From Streptomyces sp. Ru73 (GTDB lineage Bacteria > Actinomycetota > Actinomycetes > Streptomycetales > Streptomycetaceae), in the NCBI RefSeq assembly GCF_002920575.1, contig NZ_PQSQ01000046.1:1-58856 (forward strand): a DNA stretch of 58,856 nt, in the 5' to 3' direction. Position 1 is the first letter of the stretch, and each line of letters begins with the position of its first letter. The position numbers and the translations under genes were made by a program. A model generated the notes under the pieces. The model had not been told where the DNA came from. It saw only the letters and a list, made by a program, of their open reading frames with translations, and made no database searches. Below, piece after piece: positions 50,912 through 58,856 of the stretch.

Positions 50912-52128
50912 GCCTGCTCCGACTCGCCCTGTCCAACGTCCTCGCCCTGCGCCGCAGACTGTACGGCCTGATCACCCTGGTGACCGTCGCCGCAGCCGTC
51001 TGCCTGGCCTCCCTGGGCATCGCCGACCGCGCCCAGGGAGCCGCCGACAACGGCGTGCGGGAGAGCTATGCCAACCGCAGCATCAAGATCGACCGGAGCG
51101 ACGGCGACCGCCCCGACGCCAAGCCGCTGACCGACCGTGCCGAACGACGCCTGCGGGCGCTGCCCGGCGTGCAGTCCGTGCAGCACCGCGCGCAGGCGTC
51201 GTTCGGCCTCAAGGACGACCGCGTCGACGGGGTCCTGCTGTACGCCACCACCCACCGCGCCTCGCTCGCCCCGCCCGTCCTCGACTCCGTCCGCAGCCAC
51301 CTCTTCCCGCTGCGCCCCGGCGAGGTCGTCCTCCCCGCCACCGCCCAGGGCGAGAACCTGGCACCGGAACTGGGCAGGAAGATCACCGTCGAGACCACCC
51401 GGTACATCGCCCAGGGACAGGGCACCGGCGCCTCCGACACGGTCCGCGTCGTCGGCCTCTACGACCCCGCCTGGCAGCTCGACGGCCCGGACGTGGCGTA
51501 CGCCGACGACGCCACCGTCGTGCGCTGGGCCGCAGCGAAGGCCGGGATGGCGGCCGAGAGCTACCCGAGCACGGTCGGGTACGACCAGCTCACCGTGGTC
51601 GCCGAGTCCTCCGGCAAGGTGGCGGACGTCCAGCACCGCATCCAGCGGCTCGGCTACCCGGCCACCACCCTGCGGCAGGAACTCAGCGCGCTGCCCGGAG
51701 TACTGGAACTCATCCGGACCGTCGGCCGGGTGCTGGTCGTGGTCCTCGGACTGCTCTCCTTCGCGGGGGCGGCCACCGTGACCGGAGCGCTGGCCCGCCA
51801 GCGGTCACGCGAGATCGGCATCCTCAAGGCCGTCGGCTTCCGCACCCGCTCCGTCCTCACCCTGCTCGTACTGGAGACGGCACTGGCCGGCGCGGTGGCC
51901 GCAGTGCTCGGCACGGTGCTCGGCGCCGCGCTGAGCGGCGCGGGAGCCGCCGCGCTGCGCAGCCGGACGGACACCGCCGCCTACGTGGAGGGCGCGGTCC
52001 TGCTCCCCGGCCCGGGCATGTCGCTGCTGCTGCTCGGGGCCCTGGTAGTCGTCGTGGTCGCCGGTGCACTGCTGCCGGCCCGGCGCGCGGCAGCACTTCC
52101 CCCCACCGACGCGATGAAGGACTGGTGA
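50908..52128 (+). CDS. MacB/FtsX-type ABC permease
   Basis: This 406-aa protein has MacB topology: one helix (about residues 18-40), an extracytoplasmic domain of about 220 residues, then three helices near 268-290, 310-340 and 362-388. The cytosolic loop RQRSREIGILKAVGFR is the typical coupling segment. Such permeases drive periplasmic or surface events rather than classic transport. They are common in bacteriocin immunity, lipoprotein handling and antibiotic export units. Confidence 0.92.
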   Translation: MSLLRLALSNVLALRRRLYGLITLVTVAAAVCLASLGIADRAQGAADNGVRESYANRSIKIDRSDGDRPDAKPLTDRAERRLRALPGVQSVQHRAQASFGLKDDRVDGVLLYATTHRASLAPPVLDSVRSHLFPLRPGEVVLPATAQGENLAPELGRKITVETTRYIAQGQGTGASDTVRVVGLYDPAWQLDGPDVAYADDATVVRWAAAKAGMAAESYPSTVGYDQLTVVAESSGKVADVQHRIQRLGYPATTLRQELSALPGVLELIRTVGRVLVVVLGLLSFAGAATVTGALARQRSREIGILKAVGFRTRSVLTLLVLETALAGAVAAVLGTVLGAALSGAGAAALRSRTDTAAYVEGAVLLPGPGMSLLLLGALVVVVVAGALLPARRAAALPPTDAMKDW

Positions 52129-52132
52129 CCCC

Positions 52133-53263
52133 ATGCACAAGCACGACAAGCCCGACGCCCCCGTCACGAAGGACGGGGCGCGGCGCCGCGCCCGGCGCTC
52201 CGCACTGCCGCTGGCCGCGGCCGGACTGCTCACCGCGCTCGCGGCCACGGCCTGCTCGGTGGAGCCGGGCGGCGTCGAGCTGGGCAAGGACTGGAAGGGC
52301 GCCCGGGCCTTCGCGCTGAGCGAGGTCGACGGCCAGCTGACCGTCATCGGCGTGAACCCGGTGAAGGGCAAGGCCGAGCCGCTCGTCGTCGTCCCCTCGC
52401 AGGCCGACGACAACGACACCCTCGCACCCCAGATCGTCCGGCTCGCCGACGGCCGCTGGATGATCTCGGTACCGCGCAAGGGCGGCAAGCCGGACCGGCT
52501 CTACGCGCTCGACCGCAAGGACCACTCCGTGGCCGTGCAGGGCGCCGGGGTCGAGTCGCTGCACGGACTGTTCCCGGCCAGGAGCCGGGTCGCCGCCGTC
52601 CCCGGACTCCCCGACGAGGACACCCACGGCGGCAAGGGCACGGGCGGCCCCAGCGCGATCCTGGTGCAGAACCCGGCGGACTGGACCACCGACCGCACGG
52701 TGCGGGTGCCCGGCACCGTCTCGCTCGCCGCGTCCTCGCGCGGCTCCGACACCCTCTGCGTGACCCGCGACGCGGCGGACGGCAAGGGCCGGACCAGGGT
52801 GTCCACCGTCGGCCTGACCGACGGCAAGGTCACCGAGGCCGCCGCGGCCCCGGAGGGCTTCACGGTCCAGCAGCTCGCCTGCGCCGACGGAACCCCCGTA
52901 CTCGCCGGTGCCGGCAGTACACAGGGGAAGACCTCCGCGGGGTCCGGCAGGCTCGACGTGGCCCACAAGGACGGCAACGTGATCGTCACCGCCGACGGCG
53001 GACGCGTCGATCAGCTCGCCGTGGACGGGGACACCCTCGTCGCGGCGGTCTTCCACAAGGACCACGAGCGCCTCGTCACGCTCGACATGACGTCGGGGAA
53101 GGAAACGCACCGGGTGACGCTCCCCGGGCTGACCGACGCCGCCGGCCTCCAGCACACGGAGCGGGGCTGGCTGGCCCTCTCCGACGAGGGCGCCGTCCTC
53201 ACCGACCCCGCGTCGGGCGCGACCAAGAAGATCGGACTGCCCGGCAAGCTGCTCGCTTCCTGA
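52133..53263 (+). CDS. Lipoprotein with probable beta-propeller repeats
   Basis: This 376-aa protein has a lipoprotein-type signal (PLAAAGLLTALAATAC, C41). The body has recurring strand-rich units of about 45 residues such as DGRWMISVPRKGGKPDRLYALD, DGTPVLAG and DGDTLVAAVF, suggesting a beta-propeller. ATG 52133 lies four bases after the permease stop, so it belongs to the operon. A surface accessory to the ABC unit, perhaps recognising or sequestering the cationic secreted protein, is inferred. Confidence 0.78.
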   Translation: MHKHDKPDAPVTKDGARRRARRSALPLAAAGLLTALAATACSVEPGGVELGKDWKGARAFALSEVDGQLTVIGVNPVKGKAEPLVVVPSQADDNDTLAPQIVRLADGRWMISVPRKGGKPDRLYALDRKDHSVAVQGAGVESLHGLFPARSRVAAVPGLPDEDTHGGKGTGGPSAILVQNPADWTTDRTVRVPGTVSLAASSRGSDTLCVTRDAADGKGRTRVSTVGLTDGKVTEAAAAPEGFTVQQLACADGTPVLAGAGSTQGKTSAGSGRLDVAHKDGNVIVTADGGRVDQLAVDGDTLVAAVFHKDHERLVTLDMTSGKETHRVTLPGLTDAAGLQHTERGWLALSDEGAVLTDPASGATKKIGLPGKLLAS

Positions 53264-53395
53264 GCGGAGAGGCACGGTGGGCCGCTGACCGCGGGCCCTG
53301 GCCCGGTGTACGGACATCCTCGGACGGGTGGCCGTGCATCGGGCCTTCGTCGTTCTTCGCCCGGTCCGCGGGCCCGGAAGGCCCCGAAACGACGA

Positions 53396-53426
53396 TTCCC
53401 CGCGGTCTCGGTGAGACCGCGGGGAA
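53396..53426 (-). terminator. Perfect 14-bp hairpin at the 3' side of tRNA-Leu
   Basis: The arms 53396-53409 (TTCCCCGCGGTCTC) and 53413-53426 pair perfectly around a three-base loop. It begins five bases after the tRNA 3' end on the minus strand and may also stop transcription from the lipoprotein operon on the plus strand. Confidence 0.85.
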
Positions 53427-53431
53427 CCGGC

Positions 53432-53519
53432 TGGTGTCCGAGGGGGGACTTGAACCCCCACGCCCGATAAAGGGCACTAGCACCTCAAGCTAGCGCGTCT
53501 GCCATTCCGCCACCCGGAC
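53432..53519 (-). tRNA. tRNA-Leu (anticodon GAG)
   Basis: This is a class II tRNA with a long variable arm. The acceptor GTCCGGG pairs with CTCGGAC (one G-U). The anticodon stem/loop is GCTAGC-TTGAGGT-GCTAGT, giving anticodon GAG. The T loop is in GGGGGTTCAAGTCCCCC, and CCA is encoded (53432-53434). Confidence 0.95.
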
Positions 53520-53820
53520 AAGGTGTCTGTCGGGCGGGCCGTCTGCGCCCTTCCGACGTGGAAAACCATAGCAAACATTTGGGGGTGGTCGATCACGCGC
53601 TCGGCCGGGGCGTACGCGGCGGTGGCCGTGGGGCGGGTGCCGGGCGCCGCGGCGGGTGCCCGGCGGGGTGCGGTACCGCCCGCACGGCTGTGACCAGCGT
53701 GTGTCGGGAGGATTGCGGCCTTGGGCCCCGGGCGGGGGAGAGGGAGGATGGCGGAAGACCCCCGTCGCGGTGACCGCGCGTACCGGCGCGAACCGCGGCC
53801 GTGAAGCATGAGGAGGCAGC
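53520..53820. other. Intergenic region without recognised genes
   Basis: This stretch of about 300 bases lies between tRNA-Leu and the M20 dipeptidase. It must contain promoters of both. A 18-codon frame at 53747-53803 after GGGAGG is probably chance, because its ribosome site abuts the ATG. No other structure was noticed. Confidence 0.4.
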
Positions 53821-55167
53821 GTGAGCGAGTCGAAGCCCGCACCGGACGCGGCACAGCCGGTCCCGTCCGTCACCGGCGAGGACGAGGTCGTCGACCTGTG
53901 CCGCGACCTGATCCGGATCGACACGAGCAACTACGGCGACCACTCGGGCCCGGGTGAGCGGGCCGCCGCCGAGTACGTCGCGGAGAAGCTGGCCGAGGTC
54001 GGCCTCGAACCGCAGATCTTCGAGTCCCACCCGGGACGCGCCTCCACGGTCGCCAGGATCGAGGGCGAGGACCCCTCGCGCCCCGCGCTGCTGATCCACG
54101 GGCACACCGACGTCGTACCGGCCAACGCCGTCGACTGGACCCACCACCCCTTCTCCGGCGAGATCGCCGACGGGTGCGTGTGGGGCCGCGGCGCGGTCGA
54201 CATGAAGGACATGGACGCGATGACGCTGGCGGTCGTCCGCGACCGGCTGCGCACGGGCCGCAAGCCCCCGCGCGACATCGTGCTGGCGTTCCTCGCGGAC
54301 GAGGAGGCGGGCGGCGTCTACGGCGCCGGCCACCTGGTCAAGGAGCACCCGCACCTCTTCGAGGGCGTGACCGAGGCGATCAGCGAGGTCGGCGGCTTCT
54401 CCTTCACCGTCAACGAGAACCTGCGGCTCTACCTGGTCGAGACGGCCCAGAAGGGCATGAACTGGATGAAGCTCACCGTGGACGGCACCGCCGGCCACGG
54501 TTCGATGATCCACAAGGACAACGCGATCACCGAGCTGTCCGAGGCCGTGGGGCGCCTCGGGCGGTACGAGTTCCCGGTCCGGGTGACCAAGACCCTGCGG
54601 CACTTCCTCGACGAGCTCGGCGACGCGCTGGGCACCGAGCTCGACCCCGAGAACATGGACGAGACGCTCGCCAAGCTCGGCGGCATGGCCAAGCTCATCG
54701 GCGCCTCGCTGAAGAACACCGCCAACCCGACGCAGCTGGGTGCCGGGTACAAGGTCAACGTCATCCCGCAGCAGGCGACCGCGTACGTGGACGGGCGCTT
54801 CCTGCCCGGCTTCGAGGAGGAGTTCGAGGCGGACCTGGACCGCATCCTCGGGCCGCGGGTCAAGCGCGAGCCGATGCACGCGGACAAGGCGCTGGAGACC
54901 ACCTTCGACGGCGCGCTGGTGAACGCCATGCAGTCGGCGCTGCAGGCCGAGGACCCGATCGCCAAGGCCATCCCGTACATGCTCTCCGCCGGCACGGACG
55001 CGAAGCACTTCGACAACCTCGGCATCCGCGGCTTCGGCTTCGCGCCGCTCAAGCTGCCGCCGGAGCTGGACTTCGCGGGCATGTTCCACGGCGTGGACGA
55101 GCGGGTGCCGGTGGACGGGCTGAAGTTCGGCGTGCGGGTGCTGGACCGGTTCATCGAGCAGAGCTGA
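53821..55167 (+). CDS. M20-family dipeptidase / carboxypeptidase
   Basis: This 448-aa cytosolic metallopeptidase of the ArgE/DapE/CPG2 group has HGHTDVVP (first metal site), WGRGAVDMKDMDA (bridging Asp), DEEAGG (catalytic Glu), and a lid/dimer segment TAGHGSMIH. The last ligand region is SAGTDAKHF. GTG 53821 follows GAGGAGG. The substrate is probably a dipeptide or N-acyl amino acid. Confidence 0.94.
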   Translation: MSESKPAPDAAQPVPSVTGEDEVVDLCRDLIRIDTSNYGDHSGPGERAAAEYVAEKLAEVGLEPQIFESHPGRASTVARIEGEDPSRPALLIHGHTDVVPANAVDWTHHPFSGEIADGCVWGRGAVDMKDMDAMTLAVVRDRLRTGRKPPRDIVLAFLADEEAGGVYGAGHLVKEHPHLFEGVTEAISEVGGFSFTVNENLRLYLVETAQKGMNWMKLTVDGTAGHGSMIHKDNAITELSEAVGRLGRYEFPVRVTKTLRHFLDELGDALGTELDPENMDETLAKLGGMAKLIGASLKNTANPTQLGAGYKVNVIPQQATAYVDGRFLPGFEEEFEADLDRILGPRVKREPMHADKALETTFDGALVNAMQSALQAEDPIAKAIPYMLSAGTDAKHFDNLGIRGFGFAPLKLPPELDFAGMFHGVDERVPVDGLKFGVRVLDRFIEQS

Positions 55168-55454
55168 CGGCAGTCGGCAATCGGCAGACGGCAGGAATGG
55201 CAGCCGGTTCGCCGGCCGGCGGTCGGCGGCCGGACGGGCCTGGCGGCTCCCGCGATCGTGGGACACACGGGGGACTGAGGTCGAGTACGTGGCTGACGCC
55301 GTCGTCCACCACATTCGTCAACCCGGGTCAGTCATTCGTGAGCACTTAACTGAAAAGAGTGAATGCAACCATAGGCTCGTAGCTTCAATACACCTTCCTC
55401 GTTACAAGGAATGCGGCCCGAAGTTTGCGGTCGCATTGCCTACAAGGAGGAACA
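55168..55454. promoter_or_regulatory. Upstream region of the short chaplin gene
   Basis: The part 55310-55440 is markedly richer in A and T than its surroundings. A faint resemblance to a sigma-BldN promoter (CGTCAA at 55316-55321, CGTGAG at 55337-55342, 15 bases apart) is noted; chaplin genes are known BldN targets. Imperfect CATTC/GAATG arms flank 55334-55363. No coding sequence is seen. Confidence 0.3.
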
Positions 55455-55688
55455 ATGATCAAGAAGATCGTCGCTGCTGCGGCTGCCGCTGGTGGTCTCG
55501 TGCTCGCCGGCGCGGGGCTCGCCGCCGCCGACTCGGGCGCGCAGGGCGCTGCCGTCCACTCGCCGGGCGTGCTGTCCGGCAATGTCGTCCAGGTTCCGGT
55601 GCACGTGCCGGTGAACGCCTGCGGCAACACGGTCTCCGTGATCGGGCTGCTGAACCCCGCCTTCGGTAACACCTGCGTCAACCAGTGA
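55455..55688 (+). CDS. chpH: Short chaplin (surface amyloid protein)
   Basis: This 77-aa secreted chaplin has a signal peptide MIKKIVAAAAAAGGLVLAG, then one chaplin domain SPGVLSGNVVQVPVHVPVNACGN...LLNPAFGNTC with its two cysteines. Chaplins assemble into the water-repellent rodlet coat of aerial hyphae and spores. ATG 55455 follows AAGGAGG. The neighbouring long chaplin and position suggest the chpH orthologue; the symbol rests on context. Confidence 0.93.
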   Translation: MIKKIVAAAAAAGGLVLAGAGLAAADSGAQGAAVHSPGVLSGNVVQVPVHVPVNACGNTVSVIGLLNPAFGNTCVNQ

Positions 55689-55860
55689 CGTTGCGCATCA
55701 CCCCCTGGGGGGAGTGATTCCGGTCGGCTCCGAAGTGCGTGCCATGCGCTTCGGGGCCGACCGCTTTCGACGGACGGACACCCACGACCGTTCGCCGCGG
55801 GGGGACGGAAACCCACGCTCCGTCCGCCCTTCGAAAACGAAAAAGGGGAAGGGACGACCT

Positions 55861-56667
55861 ATGCGTAAGGTCGCGAGAAAGAGCCTGATCACCGTCGTGG
55901 CAGCGGGTGGCGTACTCGCCGTTTCGGGTGGTTACGCACATGCGGACGCGGGCGCGAGCGGCGCCTCCGCCCATTCGCCGGGGGTACTGTCCGGGAATTC
56001 GGTCCAGGCGCCCGTACACGTCCCGGTCAACGTCTGCGGAAACACCGTGAACGTCGTCGGTCTGCTCAACCCGGCGTCGGGCAACAGCTGCGGGAACGGC
56101 TCCGGTGGCGGAGACCACGGCGGCGGATCCCACGGCGGTCATGGCTCCGGCCCTGCCGCCGGGGCCGAGGGGGGTACGCACGACTCGCCGGGCGTCGGCT
56201 CGGGGAACAGCGTCCAGGCGCCCGTGGACGCACCGATCAACATCTGCGGCAACAGCGTCACCATCATCGGCGGGCTCAACCCCGTCACGACCGGCGACTG
56301 CGGCAACACGGGCACCACGAAGCCGCCGACCGGCCCCGAGAAGCCGGGTCCCGGCAAGCCGCCCGGTGACGACACGCCGCCGTCGCCGCACCAGCCGGAT
56401 CACCCCGGCAAGCCCGGTACGCCGGAGAAGCCGACGCACCCGGGCGGCAATGAGGGCGGCAACGTCCACCCGCAGACGCCGCCGCACTCGCAGCACGAGA
56501 TCGTCACCACCCCCGCCGCCGACTCCCGGACCGCCGGGCACCAGCAGCTCGCGGAGACGGGCCCCGGCCCGGTCGGCGCACTGCTCCCGGCCGGCGCGGC
56601 ACTCCTCGGCGCGGGCGTGATCCTGTACCGCAAGGCCCGGCCGACGGCGAGGGGGCTGCGCGGGTAG
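55861..56667 (+). CDS. chpC: Long chaplin with sortase signal
   Basis: This 268-aa wall-anchored chaplin has a signal peptide (residues 1-28) and two chaplin domains: SPGVLSGNSVQAPVHVPVNVCGN, then SPGVGSGNSVQAPVDAPINICGN. A Gly/His-rich linker lies between them and a Pro/Gly/Lys-rich wall-spanning region follows. It ends with the sortase motif LAETG, a hydrophobic helix and a basic tail. The long chaplins anchor short chaplin fibrils. The frame is open 49 codons upstream, but ATG 55861 after AAGGGA starts the signal peptide. A hairpin with arms 55771-55778 and 55819-55826 lies in its leader. Confidence 0.93.
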   Translation: MRKVARKSLITVVAAGGVLAVSGGYAHADAGASGASAHSPGVLSGNSVQAPVHVPVNVCGNTVNVVGLLNPASGNSCGNGSGGGDHGGGSHGGHGSGPAAGAEGGTHDSPGVGSGNSVQAPVDAPINICGNSVTIIGGLNPVTTGDCGNTGTTKPPTGPEKPGPGKPPGDDTPPSPHQPDHPGKPGTPEKPTHPGGNEGGNVHPQTPPHSQHEIVTTPAADSRTAGHQQLAETGPGPVGALLPAGAALLGAGVILYRKARPTARGLRG

Positions 56668-56703
56668 GACGCGTCGGGTTCGGATCTTCGCGGGCGGGTG
56701 GCG

Positions 56704-56773
56704 GGTGACCGGTGGTCTGTGGCTGGTGACCGGTGGCTGGTAGCCGGTGGCCGGTGGTCGGTGGCCGGTGCGG
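56704..56773. repeat. Ten-unit heptanucleotide repeat
   Basis: Ten in-phase heptamers of the form GGTGRYC/GGTGGCC run exactly from 56704 to 56773; only the last diverges. Reverse-strand reading gives a long Pro/Thr/His-rich frame that I regard as an artefact. Confidence 0.9.
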
Positions 56774-56859
56774 GCGTACGGCGTAGCTCGGGGCCCGTGG
56801 CTGGGGGCCTCCTCCGCCCTGCCGCTGCCCGTACCGGGCGCTGGCCATCGGGCGGGCCG

Positions 56860-56938
56860 GTGGCTCATGGCCCGGGTGGCCCGCAGCTCGTGGCCTGTGG
56901 CGCGTGGCGTGTGGCTGTGGGCCCGTGGCCCGCGCCCG
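56860..56938. repeat. Second heptanucleotide repeat block
   Basis: Two GTGGCTC-like heptamers at 56860 are followed after a two-base slip by nine in-phase heptamers from 56876, mostly GTGGCNN. It is the same unit as the block at 56704. Confidence 0.8.
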
Positions 56939-57561
56939 GAGGCCCGCGAAGATCCGGAGGGGCGTTTCCTGCGGCCTGTCCGGGGTCGCGTGTGACGTGA
57001 CCGTGAGACCGAGGCCCGCGCGGGCTGGCGTCACGCGGCCCGCGCGGGCCGGGTCACGCGCTTCGGTCATGGTGCCGGTGATGCCGCAGCCCGCGTGATC
57101 CCGCGCCCGTCGTCCCTGTCCGTGCCGTGTGATCTCTGTCCATACCGCGGTAGCCCTGTCGTCGCGTTCCCCGTCCTCCCGGTCCCGTGTCGTGGTTCTG
57201 GGCCGTGGTCCGCGTGGGGGAAGCGTTGCCCGCGGGTGTGCTCGCGGGCGTGTGGTGTGGAGGGCGCGCCGCCGTGGTGGCGGAGGAGGCCGTCGCGGCG
57301 GTGGTCGATGCCGTCGAACGCACCGCTGGGCGATTATCGGCAGGGGCGATTATCGGCCGCCGCGCGTGCGGAACTGGCCGTTCTCGGTAGGGCGGCAAGC
57401 GGGGCGCACCCTCGCTGCGCAACTCCTCAAGGGTGGGCAAACCGGGACGAAGTGCCGCACCTTCGGGTGATGCCCCGCCGTCGGAGAAATCCGTGGCGGG
57501 GCAGCCGCCGACCCCGCCCGGCACGGCAGCGGGGCGTCACACGGGCGCGTGCGCGCCCCTG
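56939..57561. other. Gene-free stretch
   Basis: No credible coding sequence is seen between the heptamer blocks and the DUF5703 gene. The frames present have no ribosome sites and low-complexity Arg/Gly content. A small duplication, CGATTATCGGC / GCGATTATCGGCC, occurs near 57328-57358. Otherwise nothing was recognised. Confidence 0.5.
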
Positions 57562-57750
57562 TCACCAGGTCGCGCGAATCTGGCGGATGATCCGGCGGCG
57601 CAGCCGCACCTTGCGGCTGCCGTCGGGGTTGAGGCGGAGGCGGTCCAACTCCCAGTGTCCGTACTCGGCGTGATCGGTCAGCAGGCGTGTGGCGGCCTTA
57701 CGGGAGACCCCCCGCGGCACATACACATCGCAGAATTCATATTCCGGCAT
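57562..57750 (-). CDS. DUF5703-family small protein
   Basis: This 62-aa protein has the form I recall for the DUF5703 actinobacterial family: MPEYEFCDVYVPRGVSRK, a DHAEYGHWELDRL core, and a basic end RLRRRIIRQIRATW. It is intact and cytosolic; function unknown. It is divergent from the acidic protein gene with 47 bases between starts. Confidence 0.85.
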   Translation of the reverse strand: MPEYEFCDVYVPRGVSRKAATRLLTDHAEYGHWELDRLRLNPDGSRKVRLRRRIIRQIRATW

Positions 57751-57797
57751 CGCATCTATTGTGCGGGACCGGCCCGGGTACGGATAGCGTCTGCACT

Positions 57798-58613
57798 ATG
57801 TCTGATGCTGCGCAGCCTTCCGCTGCCGAGGTACGTGCCGCCGCCGAGGCGGTCAAAGCCGCGCTGGACCGTCACCTCGACGCGGTCGAGCGCCGCTCGG
57901 GTGAGGACGATGCTGCCGTCTACGCCGCGTTCGACGAACTGGCCGCGGCGGCCGAGGCGTACGACGAGCTGCTCTACGACACCTACGACGAGGTCACGCC
58001 CTTCGAGATCCCCGGCAGCGACGGGCTGCCGGCGTACGCGGGGCCCGAGGAACCGAGCGCGCTCAGCGTGCTGATCCGCCGGGACTACACCGTCGTGGAA
58101 CCGCAGCGGCTGCTGTCGCAGGCGCAGCGCATCGCCGACCTCGACCCCGGCTCGGCCACGGAGCCGGGAGCTGCGCAGAGCCCGGCGAAGCCCGGGGGGA
58201 GCGCCGCGGGGGCCGTTGTCGGCAGCAGTGTGCACGCCGCGCTCGGCGTGCTCTTCGGGGAGTACGAGCCGGACGAGATCGCGTCCCGGCACAAGGAGTT
58301 CGGCCTGGAGGAGGGCGACTCCACGCTGTGGGTCGCGGCGGCGGAGGAGCCTCCGGAGCCGGGCGAATGGCTCGCGGCCCCGTTCGAGCAGGCCGATCCG
58401 CAGCGGGTGGTCTGCCGCTTCGACGTCAGCTCCGTCTTCGACGAGGAGCTGGACTTCGACGAGGAGGAGGACGAGGACGACCCGGCGGTCGACCTCGTCG
58501 ACGACGAGGCCGACGAGGGGGCGGAGGGGGTGGCCGGACCGGGCCGCGGCCGTACGGTCAACGGAACCCGGGGCGCCGACCCCGCCCTGAATTCGGCAGA
58601 CCGGGAGCACTGA
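57798..58613 (+). CDS. Acidic protein of unknown function
   Basis: This 271-aa protein starts MSDAAQPSAAEVRAAAEAVK and has an N-terminal helical part (about 1-80), a middle part with YEPDEIASRHKEFGLEEGDSTLW, and a very acidic tail (about residues 215-245, runs of Asp/Glu around EEEDEDDP). There is no signal peptide. ATG 57798 is only seven bases after TAGCGT, so the mRNA may be leaderless. I recall similar proteins next to chaplin genes in other streptomycetes; no function is known to me. Confidence 0.8.
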   Translation: MSDAAQPSAAEVRAAAEAVKAALDRHLDAVERRSGEDDAAVYAAFDELAAAAEAYDELLYDTYDEVTPFEIPGSDGLPAYAGPEEPSALSVLIRRDYTVVEPQRLLSQAQRIADLDPGSATEPGAAQSPAKPGGSAAGAVVGSSVHAALGVLFGEYEPDEIASRHKEFGLEEGDSTLWVAAAEEPPEPGEWLAAPFEQADPQRVVCRFDVSSVFDEELDFDEEEDEDDPAVDLVDDEADEGAEGVAGPGRGRTVNGTRGADPALNSADREH

Positions 58614-58699
58614 CCCGTACCTGCCCCGGGGCAGGTACGCAGGGGTACGCGGGGCCGTGCCGGGCGGCACACCGGGTGGCCCACGCCGTACCGCTCAGG

Positions 58700-58848
58700 T
58701 GCCACGGCCGGCCACGCGCTGCGCTGCACGCGGCCCGGCCACGTGTTACGTCGGACCCGGCCACCTGTTGCACGTCGGCCCCGGCCACGTCTTACGTCGG
58801 ACCCGGCCACCAATTGCGTCGGGTCCGGCCTCGTACGCGTCGGGCCCA
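58700..58848. repeat. About 22-bp decayed tandem repeat at the window end
   Basis: GGCCAC/GGCCTC cores start at 58710, 58737, 58759, 58783, 58805 and 58827 (steps 27, 22, 24, 22, 22). The unit is near CCCGGCCACNTNTTACGTCGGA. The 243 bases after the last gene hold no other feature. Confidence 0.75.
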
Positions 58849-58856
58849 GTTCGCTG

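Noticed and set aside
53747..53803. 18-codon frame after GGGAGG upstream of the dipeptidase
   Set aside because: The ribosome site touches the ATG, length is short, and nothing marks the peptide as real.
55678..56868. Minus-strand frame with PPVTSHRPP-like repeats
   Set aside because: Its repeat-rich start comes from the heptanucleotide array and the rest is antisense to the long chaplin.

Overview
The window reads as chromosomal DNA of a Streptomyces. It has very high G+C, GTG and TTG starts behind GGAGG-type ribosome sites, two chaplin genes, a CIGCGCLS-type SoxR, many TetR regulators and Tat-type signal peptides. The order hmgA, soxR, short and long chaplin agrees with what I recall of the S. 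coelicolor SCO1715, SCO1697 and SCO1674-1675 region. That is recollection, not a search result. I see no transposase, integrase, plasmid origin or CRISPR array.

Layout. 1-0.9 kb: 5' part of a Ser/Thr kinase gene. 1.3-7 kb: a small basic protein, a Tat-exported M20 amidohydrolase, an orphan Type ISP specificity-like protein, a GntR regulator and homogentisate dioxygenase. 7-13 kb: TetR, CitMHS citrate transporter, MFS exporter and a large NB-ARC/LuxR regulator. 13-24 kb: aldehyde and alcohol dehydrogenases, a metabolite symporter, a urea transporter, two TetR regulators, acyl-CoA dehydrogenase, MaoC hydratase, SoxR, and an oxalate/formate-type antiporter coupled to a 37-aa partner. 24-32 kb: a secreted Ntn-hydrolase acylase, an alpha/beta hydrolase, another symporter and a NamZ-type muramidase. 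32-38 kb: an acyl-CoA catabolic locus (SDR, acyl-CoA ligase, TetR, ACAD11-type dehydrogenase and its APH-like partner). 38-44.7 kb: small metabolic genes, a TetR-SDR operon, a 2Fe-2S protein and a P450. 44.7-47.5 kb: an ABC-F gene with an attenuator-like leader, and a HAD hydrolase. 47.8-53.3 kb: a five-gene export-linked cassette ending beside tRNA-Leu. 53.8-58.6 kb: M20 dipeptidase, two chaplins, a DUF5703 protein and an acidic protein.

Regulatory logic. By eye I find three sets of shared palindromes that link TetR genes to catabolic genes. One 20-bp motif precedes both the aldehyde dehydrogenase and a TetR/acyl-CoA dehydrogenase pair 6 kb away. One identical 16-bp motif precedes a second TetR and the MaoC gene, with a variant at the aldehyde dehydrogenase. 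One CCGACT palindrome precedes both the SDR-ligase-TetR operon and the APH-dehydrogenase operon.

The best candidate for an undescribed system is the 47.8-53.3 kb cassette. It encodes a strongly cationic, four-cysteine secreted protein, followed by a hairpin and then a tightly coupled lipoprotein, MacB-type ATPase, permease and second lipoprotein. A second theme is that gene-free stretches are filled with decayed short tandem repeats of 7, 10, about 20, 22, 25 or 28 bp.
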